Source: Skermanella pratensis
GTDB lineage: Bacteria; Pseudomonadota; Alphaproteobacteria; Azospirillales; Azospirillaceae
Reading direction: 5' to 3'
Assembly (NCBI RefSeq): GCF_008843145.1
Contig: NZ_CP030265.1
Location: 5,635,001-5,699,000, forward strand
Length of the DNA stretch: 64,000 bases
Part shown: positions 16,788 through 26,331 of the stretch, in pieces
Numbering within the stretch: the first letter of the stretch is position 1
Layout: each line of letters begins with the position of its first letter
Notes under the pieces: generated by a model
What the model was told of the DNA's origin: nothing
What the model saw: the letters and a program-made list of their open reading frames with translations, nothing else
Database searches by the model: none
Made by a program: the position numbers and the translations under genes

Positions 16788-17519
16788 TCAGCGGACCTGC
16801 CCGGCACAGTCCTCCAGGACCGAGTCCGGCAGGCGGGTACGGCGTTTCAACCAAAGCACGCCCATCAGATCGACGATACCGATGGTCGCCCGTGCCAGGT
16901 TGCCGTACTTCGACATGCCGCATCGGCGCGGCCGGTGGTTGACGTCGACGAAGGCGACCCGATGCCCGTGGATCTGGAACAGCGCTGGAAGAAACCGGTG
17001 CATCGCCCCGAAGTAAGGCAGATCCAGGAAGGCGTCGCGGCGGAACACCTTGATGCCGCAACCGGTATCGGCGCAGCCGTCGTCCAGGACGGCTTGGCGC
17101 AATCCGTTGGCGATCCTCGTGGCGACCCGCTTGGACCAGACGTCGCGGCGTTCGCGGCGGAGCCCGCCGACCAGCGTCGGCACATCGGGCATCATCGCCC
17201 GGTCCAGCAGGTTGGGAATGTCGGCGGGATCGTTCTGCCCGTCGCCGTCGAGCGTCGCGATCCAGGTGCCCCGGGCGGCCCGGACGCCGGTGCGTACCGC
17301 GGCGCTCTGGCCCGAACGGGCGGAGTGCCGGACGACGCGCACGTCGCCCCGCTCCTCAGCGAGCCGGCCGGCAGTCCCGTCGTCGCTGCCGTCGTCGACG
17401 AAAATCACCTCGTAGTCCACGAACGCGGAGAGCGCCGCCCTGATCTCGACAAGCAGCGGCAGGACGTTCCCGGCCTCGTTATAGACGGGAACGACCACCG
17501 ACAGACGCGGCTCCGCCAT
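16788..17519 (-). CDS. Family 2 glycosyltransferase (polyprenyl-phosphate sugar transferase type)
   Basis: 243 aa from the chosen ATG 17519 (MAEPRLSVVVPVYNEAGN), which is the family's usual beginning. ATG 17570 and TTG 17663 would add 17 and 48 poorly conserved residues. GT-A motifs: VVPVYNEAGN, EVIFVDDGSDDGT, IATLDGDGQNDPADI (DXD region) and SKYGNLARATIGIVDL. The dolichol-phosphate-mannose-synthase-like form has no C-terminal helices here. Likely charges undecaprenyl phosphate with a sugar used by the ArnT-like enzyme. Confidence 0.86.
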   Translation of the reverse strand: MAEPRLSVVVPVYNEAGNVLPLLVEIRAALSAFVDYEVIFVDDGSDDGTAGRLAEERGDVRVVRHSARSGQSAAVRTGVRAARGTWIATLDGDGQNDPADIPNLLDRAMMPDVPTLVGGLRRERRDVWSKRVATRIANGLRQAVLDDGCADTGCGIKVFRRDAFLDLPYFGAMHRFLPALFQIHGHRVAFVDVNHRPRRCGMSKYGNLARATIGIVDLMGVLWLKRRTRLPDSVLEDCAGQVR

Positions 17520-17740
17520 GGGGAAGACGGCAGCAGACCGGGCGGCAGCGGGAGCGACGATGGTGACCATGGGACCCCGGAGGCATGGCGACGGACAGGC
17601 GGCATCATAACCGGCCCGGGGATGGAAGGAAGTAGTTTGCAGGAGACCAAGTACAGATGACAAAAATTTAATAATGGTTACTTGGGAGCGGCAAAGAGTC
17701 CCATACTTGTCTATTCAATCTCCGCCGGTTCCCGCAAGGC

Positions 17741-18430
17741 TCAGGGAATCAGCCGGTACCCTCCCGGTTCGGTCACCAGGATCTCCGCATGGGAGGGGTC
17801 GCGCTCGATCTTCTGGCGCAGGCGGTAGACATGGGTTTCCAGCGTGTGGGTGGTGACCCCGGCATTGTAGCCCCAGACCTCGCCCAGCAGGGTGTCGCGG
17901 CCGACCACCTTCTCGCCGGCGCGGTAGAGGAACTTGAGGATCGCCGTCTCCTTCTCGGTCAGCCTGATCTTGCGGTTGCCGGCCTCGTTCATCAGGAGCT
18001 TGACGCTGGGACGGAAGGTGTAGGGGCCGATCGAGAAGACCGCATCCTCGCTCTGCTCGTACTGGCGCAACTGGGCACGCAGCCGCGCGAGCAGCACGCT
18101 GAGCCGGAACGGCTTGGTCACGTAGTCGTTGGCGCCGCTGTCGAGGCCCAGGATGGCGTCGCTGTCGGTGCCGGCCGCCGTCAGCATGATGATCGGGCTG
18201 CGCACGCCTTCCCGCCGCATCAGGCGGCACAGTTCGCGCCCGTCCATGTCGGGCAGCCCCACGTCGAGCAGGACGGCGTCGAACACGCCATGGCGGATGA
18301 GGTTGAGTGCGGTCGAGGCGTCGTCCGCCTCGGCCGTCTCGAACTCCTCGAGGAGATGAAGCTGTTCGGCCAGCGACTGGCGCAGCGCCACGTCGTCATC
18401 GACCAGCAGGATCTTCTTGCCCGGCGTCAT
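17741..18430 (-). CDS. OmpR-family response regulator
   Basis: 229-aa two-domain regulator. The receiver domain has the acidic pocket D11-D12-D13, the phosphoacceptor Asp at about 56 in VLLDVGLPDMDG, and Lys at about 106 in YVTKPF. The C-terminal winged helix ends TTHTLETHVYRLRQKIE...GGYRLIP. No histidine kinase lies nearby, so it is an orphan here. Its partner and targets are unknown. It is separated from the GT2 module by about 170-220 bp on the same strand, so co-regulation is uncertain. Confidence 0.92.
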   Translation of the reverse strand: MTPGKKILLVDDDVALRQSLAEQLHLLEEFETAEADDASTALNLIRHGVFDAVLLDVGLPDMDGRELCRLMRREGVRSPIIMLTAAGTDSDAILGLDSGANDYVTKPFRLSVLLARLRAQLRQYEQSEDAVFSIGPYTFRPSVKLLMNEAGNRKIRLTEKETAILKFLYRAGEKVVGRDTLLGEVWGYNAGVTTHTLETHVYRLRQKIERDPSHAEILVTEPGGYRLIP

Positions 18431-18505
18431 CGCATCCCCTGTTAGGGCCCGTTCGGCGCCAGGACCCCGGCACCGGCCCCGGACGGGGAAGCCGATGCGG
18501 GATCC

Positions 18506-18790
18506 TCAGCGCTGGACCTCGACTCCCCGCCAGAACGCGACATGATCCTTGATGGCCGCCGCCGCTTCCTTGGGTTCCGGATAATACCATGCGGCATCGC
18601 GGTTTTCGACGCCATCAACCACAAGCGTGTGGTAATGGGCGGTACCCTTCCAGGGGCATAGGGTCGTGGTGGAGGACGGTTTGAAATAATCGCGCCTGAG
18701 CGCGGACGGCGGGAAATACACGTTGCCTTCGACCAGCTCGAAGCTGTCCGACTCCGCGATCACTGCGCCTTTCCAGAGTGCCTTGGCCAT
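18506..18790 (-). CDS. DUF427 domain protein
   Basis: 94-aa single-domain protein. Core features of DUF427: GNVYFPPSALRRDYF, TTTLCPWKGTAHYHTL and DAAWYYPEPKEAAAAIKDHVAFW. The family has a compact beta fold with the conserved C-P-W-K-G motif and no established reaction. ATG 18790 gives the standard MAKALWKG beginning. Lies between the response regulator and tRNA-Leu on the same strand. Confidence 0.9.
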   Translation of the reverse strand: MAKALWKGAVIAESDSFELVEGNVYFPPSALRRDYFKPSSTTTLCPWKGTAHYHTLVVDGVENRDAAWYYPEPKEAAAAIKDHVAFWRGVEVQR

Positions 18791-18912
18791 GTCTGTCCTC
18801 CCGCGTCGATGACGTACCGCGTGTCGGGTACCGGGAGAGACATAGGCCGATCGGAGCGGCGGGGGAGACCCGCCCTTCGCCGCCGCGCTGCTTTGAAACC
18901 ACCCTCGGAGGA

Positions 18913-18999
18913 TGGTGCCCAGGAGAAGACTCGAACTTCCACGACATTTCTGCCACAGGTACCTGAAACCTGCGCGTCTACCAATTCCGCCACCTGGGC
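18913..18999 (-). tRNA. tRNA-Leu (anticodon CAG)
   Basis: 87 nt including an encoded CCA (TGG on the plus strand at 18913-18915). The acceptor stem GCCCAGG pairs with CCTGGGC, discriminator A. The D arm has the class II GGTAGACGCG signature. The anticodon stem CAGGT/ACCTG encloses loop TTCAGGT, giving anticodon CAG. A long variable arm (GGCAGAAATGTC) and the T-arm GGAAGTTCGAGTCTTCT follow. Class II structure and anticodon agree on leucine, reading CUG, the main Leu codon in this GC-rich genome. Confidence 0.95.
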
Positions 19000-19012
19000 A
19001 GCGCGGACCGGC

Positions 19013-19041
19013 TAGATACTGTGGCGGGTGGCGGCTGTCAA
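19013..19041 (-). promoter_or_regulatory. Sigma-70-type promoter of tRNA-Leu
   Basis: On the minus strand TTGACA (19041-19036) and TATCTA (19018-19013) are separated by exactly 17 bp. The tRNA 5' end follows 13 bp downstream of the -10 element. The -35 is a perfect consensus and the -10 matches 4 of 6. Confidence 0.75.
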
Positions 19042-19047
19042 AGGCTT

Positions 19048-19857
19048 TCAGCGCGGTTCCGCGAAAATATCGACATGCCCGACCAGGGCCTTCAGGACAC
19101 CCGCTTTGACGGCCGCGCGGCGGCGTTCCGCCCAGCCCTCGATCGCTGGAGAGTCGCCGTCCGGCGCGATCTCGCGGGCCGCGCCCCGGTAGCCTTCGAT
19201 CAGCGACAGATGCATGGCGGCGTCCGCCGGCCCGATGGTCCAGTCGCTGAAGGCCGTCGTCACCGCGAAACCATTGGCCCGCAGGGCATCGGCCAGCCGC
19301 GTCGGAGCTTCCGGTCCAAGGGCGGGACCGAAGCCCTTGTCGGTCGCCTGATGCCGCTCGATCCAGCCGCGCACCGCCGCGTCCTGGGGGTCGTCGGGCG
19401 ACCAGCCCAGCCGCCCGTCGACGCTCAGCGTGACCAGCACCGGTCTGGGCGCCCCCGCCAGGGCGGCGACGAAGCGGTCCATCCAGGCGGCTGAAACGAG
19501 GTCGAACAGGGCCGTCGCGACGATGGCGTCGAACTGCCTGAAGTCCAGGGTCTCCAGATCGCGGGCGAGGTCGATCCGGCGGGTCTCGAAAGCGGGCAGG
19601 GGAGGCGGGCAGGCGGCCAGTTCCTCCGCCACCGCGCCGAGCAGGACGGAATCATGGTCGGCCAGGACCCAGCGCTGGCCCGGACGCTGGAGGCGGGGCG
19701 ACAGGTGGCGCAGGTTGGCGCCGGTGCCGGCGGCGAGATCGAGCAGGCGCGGGTTGTCCGGCAGCGCCGCGGCGAACCGCCGGGTGAGCGATCTGTCCCG
19801 GGCGGCATCGTCGAACGGCGCCCGCAGCCGCAGCCAGTCGCGGTCGAAGCCGCCCAT
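19048..19857 (-). CDS. Class I SAM-dependent methyltransferase
   Basis: 269 aa. The SAM-binding motif I is LLDLAAGTGANLRHL, followed by an acidic VLADHD loop and DAIVATALFDLVSAAWM (motif IV region). No target-specific domain is recognised. It is the last gene of a minus-strand operon (RibD-like, MDR dehydrogenase, QueD-like, GT4, methyltransferase). The upstream GT4 gene ends 18 bp before its start. Presumably methylates the product or a sugar made by this cluster; that is inference. Confidence 0.82.
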   Translation of the reverse strand: MGGFDRDWLRLRAPFDDAARDRSLTRRFAAALPDNPRLLDLAAGTGANLRHLSPRLQRPGQRWVLADHDSVLLGAVAEELAACPPPLPAFETRRIDLARDLETLDFRQFDAIVATALFDLVSAAWMDRFVAALAGAPRPVLVTLSVDGRLGWSPDDPQDAAVRGWIERHQATDKGFGPALGPEAPTRLADALRANGFAVTTAFSDWTIGPADAAMHLSLIEGYRGAAREIAPDGDSPAIEGWAERRRAAVKAGVLKALVGHVDIFAEPR

Positions 19858-19875
19858 GTCCCGTCTCCCGGATGC

Positions 19876-20961
19876 TCAATCGCCCATGACGCACAGGCGC
19901 AGCCGAGGTTCCAGACTGGCCAGCTCGGCGGCGAAACGGTCGGCCGCGTCGTTCCAGGTCGGCAGGCGCCGGGCCGCGGACCGCGCCGCCGAGGTCAGCC
20001 GGGAACGCAGCCCGGCGTCCGTCAGCACCCGCCGCAGCGCGTCGCGGAGCGCCGCCGCGTCGCCGGGCGGAACCAGGATCGCGGCATCCTCCGGCACGGT
20101 TGTCGGAATGGCGCCGGCGCGGGTGCTGACGATCGGCAGCCCATGGGACAGCGCCTCCGCCAGCGCCATCCCGTATCCCTCGTAATAGGACGGCAGCACG
20201 AACAGGTCGGCGCCGTTGTACTGGCTGGGCATCGCCGAGGGGCCGATCTCGTCCATCAGGGCGATCCTGCCGGTCAGCCCGTGGCGGGAAATCGCGTCCT
20301 GCACCGCCGCCGCGGCGCCGGCATCGCGCGTGGTGCTGCCGATGCAGGTGAGCTTCCACGGCAGGTCGGCAAGGCCGGCCAGGGCTTCGACCAGCAGCAG
20401 ATGCCCCTTGCGCGGCGTGACGGTGGCGACGCACAGCAGGTTGGGCTCCGGCGTCGCGGAACCGGCGGCGGGCGCCTCGGGCCGGTCGGTCCCGGGCTCG
20501 ACGACGCCGAGCCGGTCCGACGTCACGTGGAACCCGGAGAGCAGCGCTTCCGCGGTATAGGGGCTGGTCACGACGACGCGGTGGACGCGGGCGAGGCAAC
20601 CCTGTTCGAGCTGCCGCAGGGTGCGCGCCTGCGCCTCGTCCAGCCCGGTTTCCAGCGACAGGGGATGGTGGACCAGCGCCACCAGGCGCAGCCGGTGGTT
20701 CTCGATCATCAGGCTGCCGGCGACACCGGGCAGCGCCAGCCCGTCGATCACCACCAGGGCGCCGTCGGGCAGGCGGGACAGCACGCGGTCCGCCTCGTAG
20801 ATCGCTTCCTGGTCGACGATCGGGTAGGGGCCGGGCAGCTCGTGGACATGGACCGCGATACCGCGCGCCCGCAGGCCCGCGACGATGCGGGCGTCATAGA
20901 TGTAACCGCCGGTCTTCTGGTCGAGCCGGCCGGGCAGAACCAGATGGACGTCCAGGCTCAT
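19876..20961 (-). CDS. Family 4 glycosyltransferase in pterin/flavin-like cluster
   Basis: 361 aa from ATG 20961 ([23 protein letters not shown]), whose start overlaps the QueD-like stop (ATGA). The open frame continues upstream but only as the shadow of that gene. GT-B donor-site features: [42 protein letters not shown] and [11 protein letters not shown]. Embedded in a cluster with RibD-, QueD- and RibA-like enzymes, it could glycosylate a heterocyclic product, or a lipid headgroup. Confidence 0.88.
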   Translation of the reverse strand: MSLDVHLVLPGRLDQKTGGYIYDARIVAGLRARGIAVHVHELPGPYPIVDQEAIYEADRVLSRLPDGALVVIDGLALPGVAGSLMIENHRLRLVALVHHPLSLETGLDEAQARTLRQLEQGCLARVHRVVVTSPYTAEALLSGFHVTSDRLGVVEPGTDRPEAPAAGSATPEPNLLCVATVTPRKGHLLLVEALAGLADLPWKLTCIGSTTRDAGAAAAVQDAISRHGLTGRIALMDEIGPSAMPSQYNGADLFVLPSYYEGYGMALAEALSHGLPIVSTRAGAIPTTVPEDAAILVPPGDAAALRDALRRVLTDAGLRSRLTSAARSAARRLPTWNDAADRFAAELASLEPRLRLCVMGD

Positions 20962-21374
20962 CGAGCCGAATCCCCCTGGAGCGGACCCTCGAAGGTGGCC
21001 CAGGCGAGATGGGATTCGTGCAGGGTGACCTTGAGGCTCTCGAGCCCCTGCCCGCCTTCGCCCAGCGCGCCGTCCAGGATGCGGGCGCTCAGGCGGCGGT
21101 GGATCTCGCCGCACAGGAACTCGGTCGTCGTATTGACCCCGGAAAGCTCCTCGACCTCGTCCAGGTTCCGGTAGTTCAGCGGCTTCAAGACCTCGGCGAG
21201 CAGGGCGGCGGCCATTCCGATATCGACCACGAGGCCGTCGGCGTCGAGGCTGCGCCGGCGCATCTCCAGGTCGCATACGAAGGTGGCGCCGTGGAGCTTC
21301 TGGGCCGGGCCGAACACCGCGCCCTTGAAGCTGTGCGCGATCATGATGTGATCCCGAACGGTCAAGCTGTACAT
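20958..21374 (-). CDS. QueD/PTPS-fold protein lacking canonical catalytic residues
   Basis: 138 aa, the usual length for 6-pyruvoyl/6-carboxy-tetrahydropterin synthase. Fold markers: IAHSF near the N-terminus, [37 protein letters not shown], and a C-terminal HESHLAW with the conserved Glu. Compared with the standard family pattern, the third zinc His (HGH) is Ala (H28-G29-A30), the catalytic Cys of F-G-x-C is replaced (Ala24-Gln25), and the D-H of the catalytic relay is N67-Y68. H14 and H28 remain. It may be an altered enzyme or a binding protein. Coupled by overlap to the downstream GT4. Confidence 0.82.
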   Translation of the reverse strand: MYSLTVRDHIMIAHSFKGAVFGPAQKLHGATFVCDLEMRRRSLDADGLVVDIGMAAALLAEVLKPLNYRNLDEVEELSGVNTTTEFLCGEIHRRLSARILDGALGEGGQGLESLKVTLHESHLAWATFEGPLQGDSAR

Positions 21375-21399
21375 CGGCGAAGTCCTCCGTTCCGGTTCG

Positions 21400-22414
<1,015 letters not shown>

Positions 22415-22431
<17 letters not shown>

Positions 22432-23272
22432 AATCGAACAGGATATCCGCTCCCAGGACGAAATGGCGCGACTTCGGCCGCAGTCCGCAGTCGATCGTCT
22501 CGATCTCCGGCAAGGTGAAGCTGGGCCGCCCGGAGCCGAGGATCAGCGGCGCCACGGTGACCTGGAGCCGGTCGAGGCAGCCGGCCTGGAGGAAGCGGGA
22601 CACGGTCACGCCGCCGCCCTCGATGAAGACGAATCGCAGGCCCCGGTCGGCCAGCAGCGCCAGGATGCCGGCGGGGTCCAGCCCCGCGCCGCACCGGGGC
22701 AGCCCGACGACTTCGGCGGCGCCGACGCGCTCGCCGGGGCGAGCCAGATCGTGGGCGCACAGCAGCAGGGTCGGCGCGGCGCCGTCGTGGAAAATTCCCT
22801 GGCTGCCGTCGAGCCGGCGGTTGGTGTCGACCACGACCCGCACCGGGTTGCGCCCCTCGCACAGCCGGACGGTCAGCTTGGGATCGTCGTGCCGCACGGT
22901 GCCGGCCCCGACCAGGACGGCGTCCGACAAGGCGCGCATGCGGTGGTTGTGCAGGATGTCCTCGGGACCGGTCACCCACTGGGAGGCGCCGCACAGAGTC
23001 GCGATCCTGCCGTCCAGGCTCTGCCCCAGATGGGCCACGGCATAGCTTCCGCGCGGCATTTCGGCACACAGGGGAAGATAGAGGTCGCACAGGAGGAGAC
23101 TCTCGCGGTCCGCCGGCGGGATGCTTCGCCGGATGGCGTCGGCGGTCGGCGGCTGGTCCGGGCGCGTCCGGGCGTGCCGGAGGTCGAGGATGGTCCGCCA
23201 GAGCCGATCCGGATCAGGGGCGGCCGGGGAGGCGGGCAGGGAGCCCGGAAGGGAACGTTCGGTGCTATCCAT
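22415..23272 (-). CDS. RibD C-terminal reductase-domain protein
   Basis: 285 aa from ATG 23272; a TTG two codons upstream is less likely. The dihydrofolate-reductase-like RibD-C domain is clear: YAVAHLGQSLDGRIAT, LSDAVLVGAGTVRHDDPKLTVR, RVVVDTNRRL, FVFIEGGGVTVSRFL and APLILGSGRPSFT. The N-terminal deaminase domain of bifunctional RibD is missing; about 70 poorly conserved residues stand in its place. It would reduce the ribosyl side chain of a GTP-derived pyrimidine or a related substrate. First gene of the minus-strand operon, divergent from the CDP-alcohol transferase. Confidence 0.86.
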
Positions 23273-23381
23273 GATCAAGCGTCACCAGTTGCCCTCTTCG
23301 CCGCGATTTACCAGTCCCCCGTTCAAGGTAATTCCCGCGGGTGCCGACCGACAGGGCATAAGCCCTTTACCATCGCATTTT

Positions 23382-24239
23382 ATGCACCAATTATCGTCAA
23401 TGGCTTACGGATCGACCGACAGCGCCCGGCGGGGGCCCGGGCAAGAGATGCCGGCAGCGGCCCGGCTCGTCTGCAGCGTCGCCCTGCACACGGCCGTCGG
23501 CGCCGTCCTGACGGCGGCCGCGGCGGTGGCGCTGGGCGATCTGGCCGGCCTGCCCGGCATCTATCCCCTGACCGCCATGGGTTTCTACGCGGTCATGGCG
23601 GTCCTGCTGCTGCTCCATCTGCGCGGGCACGCGCCCCATGCCCGTTTCGGAGCGGCCAACCGGGTGACGCTGCTGCGCGGCGTGATCGCCAGCCTGATCG
23701 GCGGCACGATCCCGGTGGTCCCGCATCTTTCGCCGGAAGCCCTGTGGGTCGTGTCGCTGGCGGCGCTGCTGGCGCTGGCGCTGGACGGGGTGGACGGGTG
23801 GGTCGCCCGGCGGACCCGGATGGCGAGCCCCTACGGCAAGCAGCTGGACATCAACTTCGATACGGTCCTGATGGGCATCCTCGCGGTCCTGGCGTGGCAG
23901 GACGGCAAGGCGGGCGCGTGGGTGCTGGCGATCGGGCTGGCGCGCTACGGTTTCGTCGCCGCCGGCTGGATCTGGCCGATGCTGAACGCCGAACTGCCCT
24001 TCAGCCAGCGCCGGCGGGTCATCTGCGTCGTGCAGATCGCGGTCCTCCTGGCCTGCATCCTGCCGGTGGTCGAACCGCCGCTCAGCAGCCTTGCGGCCGC
24101 AGCGGCACTTGCCCTTTTGCTTTTCTCCTTCGCGGTCGATACGCTTTGGCTGGTGAAGGCTGGCGCGGACGATCGGGCGCGGACCGACAGGTATCGCGAC
24201 GGGGAGCCCGCCGCCAGCCCTACCCCGACCGACATCTGA
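23382..24239 (+). CDS. CDP-alcohol phosphatidyltransferase
   Basis: 285-aa membrane enzyme (start uncertain: ATG 23382, 23400 or 23448). The complete family signature DG-x2-AR-x8-G-x3-D-x3-D is present, running from DGWVARR to the Asp of INFD. About six helices are predicted. The enzyme class transfers a phospho-alcohol from or to a CDP-activated partner to make phospholipid-like molecules. It shares a divergent promoter region with the RibD-like gene and is followed 39 bp later by the RibA-like gene, so it belongs to the same cluster. Confidence 0.87.
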   Translation: MHQLSSMAYGSTDSARRGPGQEMPAAARLVCSVALHTAVGAVLTAAAAVALGDLAGLPGIYPLTAMGFYAVMAVLLLLHLRGHAPHARFGAANRVTLLRGVIASLIGGTIPVVPHLSPEALWVVSLAALLALALDGVDGWVARRTRMASPYGKQLDINFDTVLMGILAVLAWQDGKAGAWVLAIGLARYGFVAAGWIWPMLNAELPFSQRRRVICVVQIAVLLACILPVVEPPLSSLAAAAALALLLFSFAVDTLWLVKAGADDRARTDRYRDGEPAASPTPTDI

Positions 24240-24278
24240 CAGCGTGCCCTGCCCTTCACGAACATCAAGAAAAGAACA

Positions 24279-25439
24279 ATGACCTCCCCCAGTCTCGCCA
24301 AACTGACGGACGACCTGTCCCAACCTCTCGATCAGACGGCCCTGCGATCGGTCGATCGTGCGATCGGCGAGCTGCGGCGCGGCGATCCCGTTCTCGTGGA
24401 GGATCTGGAGGGAGGCCTCGCCCTGGCGCTGTCGGCGGAAGCGGTGACGGCGGAGGCGCTGGACGGTCTCAAGAAGTCGGCCGGAGCATCCCCGGTGCTC
24501 GCGGTCACCCGGCCGCGTGCCGCGGCGATCGGGCTGTCCGGGCAGCAGGCGCCGGTGGTCACGCTGTCGCTGAACGGCGGCCTGGATGCCGATATGATCC
24601 ACGAACTGGTCGATCCGACGCGGCGGAATCCCAAGGGCGTCGCCCCGGCGCTAAGCGTGGAGCCGGCCGAGCTCGGCACGCGCGAGGGAGCGGCCGTGGC
24701 GCTTGCCAAGCTGGCGCGCCTGCTGCCGGCCGCCGTCGTCGCACCGGTCCGGCTGCCGCGCGGAACCACGGCGGTGAACTGGGCCGCCAAGCACGACCTG
24801 ATGCTGGTGCGGGCCCGGGACATCCTGGATTACCAGACGCACGCGGCACGCACGCTGTCCCTGGTCGGTGACGCCGCGGTGCCGCTGGTCGATGCCGAGA
24901 ACACGCGGGTGCTGGCTTTCCGTCCGCCCGACGGCGGGGTCGAGCATTTGGCGATCGTGATCGGCGATCCGTCGGCCGACGACGGACCGGCGCTGGTCAG
25001 GCTGCATTCCGAGTGCTTCACCGGCGACCTGCTGGGCTCGCTCCGCTGCGACTGCGGCGACCAGCTCCGCGGCGCCATCGCGGAGATCGCCCGGCAGGGC
25101 AGCGGCATCGTGCTCTACCTGGCGCAGGAGGGCAGGGGCATTGGGCTGGTCAACAAGCTGCGGGCCTACCAGCTTCAGGACGACGGGTTCGACACGGTCG
25201 AGGCCAACGAGATCCTGGGGTTCGACGCCGACGAGCGCATATATCTTCCGGCGGCGGAGATGCTGCGGCAGCTGGGGTTTTCCCAGGTGCGGCTGTTGAC
25301 CAACAACCCGGACAAGCTGCGCCAGCTGGCGCGCTGCGGGATCGAGGTGGTCGACCGGGTGCCCCACGTCTTCCCCAGCAACGGCCACAACGAGGCCTAT
25401 CTGAAGACCAAGGCCGAACGCAGCGGCCACATGTTCTGA
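24279..25439 (+). CDS. ribA: GTP cyclohydrolase II with degenerate RibB-like N-terminal domain
   Basis: 386 aa. The C-terminal half is an intact GTP cyclohydrolase II: zinc cysteines C246, C257 and C259 in ECFTGDLLGSLRCDCGDQL, QEGRGIGLVNKLRAY, and LLTNNPDKLRQL. It opens GTP to the diaminopyrimidinone that starts riboflavin-type pathways. The N-terminal about 190 residues align with the DHBP synthase (RibB) fold, but the D-D-x2-RENEGD active site is reduced to VEDLEGGLAL, so this half should be inactive. It may serve riboflavin synthesis or the specialised cluster it sits in; which is unclear. Confidence 0.88.
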   Translation: MTSPSLAKLTDDLSQPLDQTALRSVDRAIGELRRGDPVLVEDLEGGLALALSAEAVTAEALDGLKKSAGASPVLAVTRPRAAAIGLSGQQAPVVTLSLNGGLDADMIHELVDPTRRNPKGVAPALSVEPAELGTREGAAVALAKLARLLPAAVVAPVRLPRGTTAVNWAAKHDLMLVRARDILDYQTHAARTLSLVGDAAVPLVDAENTRVLAFRPPDGGVEHLAIVIGDPSADDGPALVRLHSECFTGDLLGSLRCDCGDQLRGAIAEIARQGSGIVLYLAQEGRGIGLVNKLRAYQLQDDGFDTVEANEILGFDADERIYLPAAEMLRQLGFSQVRLLTNNPDKLRQLARCGIEVVDRVPHVFPSNGHNEAYLKTKAERSGHMF

Positions 25440-25480
25440 GAGCGGCACCGGGCTTCCGCCCCTGACGGAGGGGACGAAAA

Positions 25481-25508
25481 AACCCGCCGGCGGCCCCACC
25501 GGCGGGTT
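25481..25508. terminator. Bidirectional intrinsic terminator
   Basis: A perfect 10-bp stem AACCCGCCGG/CCGGCGGGTT (25481-25490 with 25499-25508) around an 8-nt loop lies between the convergent RibA-like and bactofilin genes. Six A residues precede it (a T run on the minus strand), so it is strongest for the bactofilin transcript. The plus strand continues TTCTTC. Confidence 0.8.
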
Positions 25509-25534
25509 CTTCATTCCGGCCAAGGCCCGGAAGC

Positions 25535-26263
25535 TTACTCGGCGCCGCCGGAATGCACGGCCGGGTAGGGGGAAGCCTGCGCCACCTCGGAAGCCGCCGG
25601 CGGCTCGGCCGGGGTCGCCGGCATCCGCGCGATGGAGGCCGAATTGGCGGTCAGCACCTGGATCTCGCCGATCAGCTGGCCGCCGGCCTCGACCTCCAGT
25701 TCGCCGTAGCGGATCGAGCCGTTGATCTTGCCGGTGGAGCGAAGGCGCAGGCGGCCACGCACGCTGATGTCGCCCTCGAACCGGCCGGCGATGTCGGCCT
25801 CGTCGATCTCGACGCTGCCCTTGAACAGGCCGGACTCTGCGATCTCGATGTTGCGGCCGTCCCGCAGCTTGGCTTCGACCGTGCCTTCGACCACCAGCAC
25901 GTCGCAGGCGGTGATCTCGCCCGAAAGCGAAATGTCGCGGCCGACGATCAGCTTGCGCATCTCGGTGGCGCTGCTGGACAGGGACGACCCCGAAACGGAA
26001 GAGCCGGTCGAAGGCGCCGCCATTCCCTCGCCCATGGGGCGACGCGCCGGGGCACCCGGAATCTCGACCACGCGGCGCGGAATCTCGGGCTTGAAGGAGG
26101 TGCTGGAGGACGGCGGTTTGATCGGCGACATATCTTGTCCCTTATCGGCAAACGGGGAACGCACCGGCGGCTCGGTGGCCACCGTTTCGGGCGCGGCCGG
26201 CTCGACCGGCATGGCGCCTTCGGATTTCAGCGGTCCGGTGGGCGGTGACTTGCGTCGAAACAT
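25535..26263 (-). CDS. Bactofilin-type polymer-forming cytoskeletal protein
   Basis: 242 aa. The central bactofilin beta-helix core runs from MRKLIVGRDISLSGEITACD to YGELEVEAGGQLIGEIQV, with repeated hydrophobic turns every 17-18 residues (VEGTVEAKL, SGLFKGSVEIDEADIAGRFEG, ISVRGRLRLRSTGKINGSI). About 100 proline- and serine-rich, probably disordered residues precede it, and a short proline/alanine-rich tail follows. Bactofilins polymerise without nucleotide and organise envelope or stalk enzymes in alphaproteobacteria. The gene is monocistronic, with a terminator directly downstream. Confidence 0.9.
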   Translation of the reverse strand: MFRRKSPPTGPLKSEGAMPVEPAAPETVATEPPVRSPFADKGQDMSPIKPPSSSTSFKPEIPRRVVEIPGAPARRPMGEGMAAPSTGSSVSGSSLSSSATEMRKLIVGRDISLSGEITACDVLVVEGTVEAKLRDGRNIEIAESGLFKGSVEIDEADIAGRFEGDISVRGRLRLRSTGKINGSIRYGELEVEAGGQLIGEIQVLTANSASIARMPATPAEPPAASEVAQASPYPAVHSGGAE

Positions 26264-26331
26264 GGGCGATGGCCCCCAAGGCAGGGTGGATGACGGCTGA
26301 CCAAAAATGAGCCGTCATGGTTAACGCTTTA

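Noticed and set aside
23273-23381. FMN riboswitch upstream of the RibD-like or RibA-like genes
   Set aside because: No RFN-element conserved segments were recognised in this gap or in 24240-24278.
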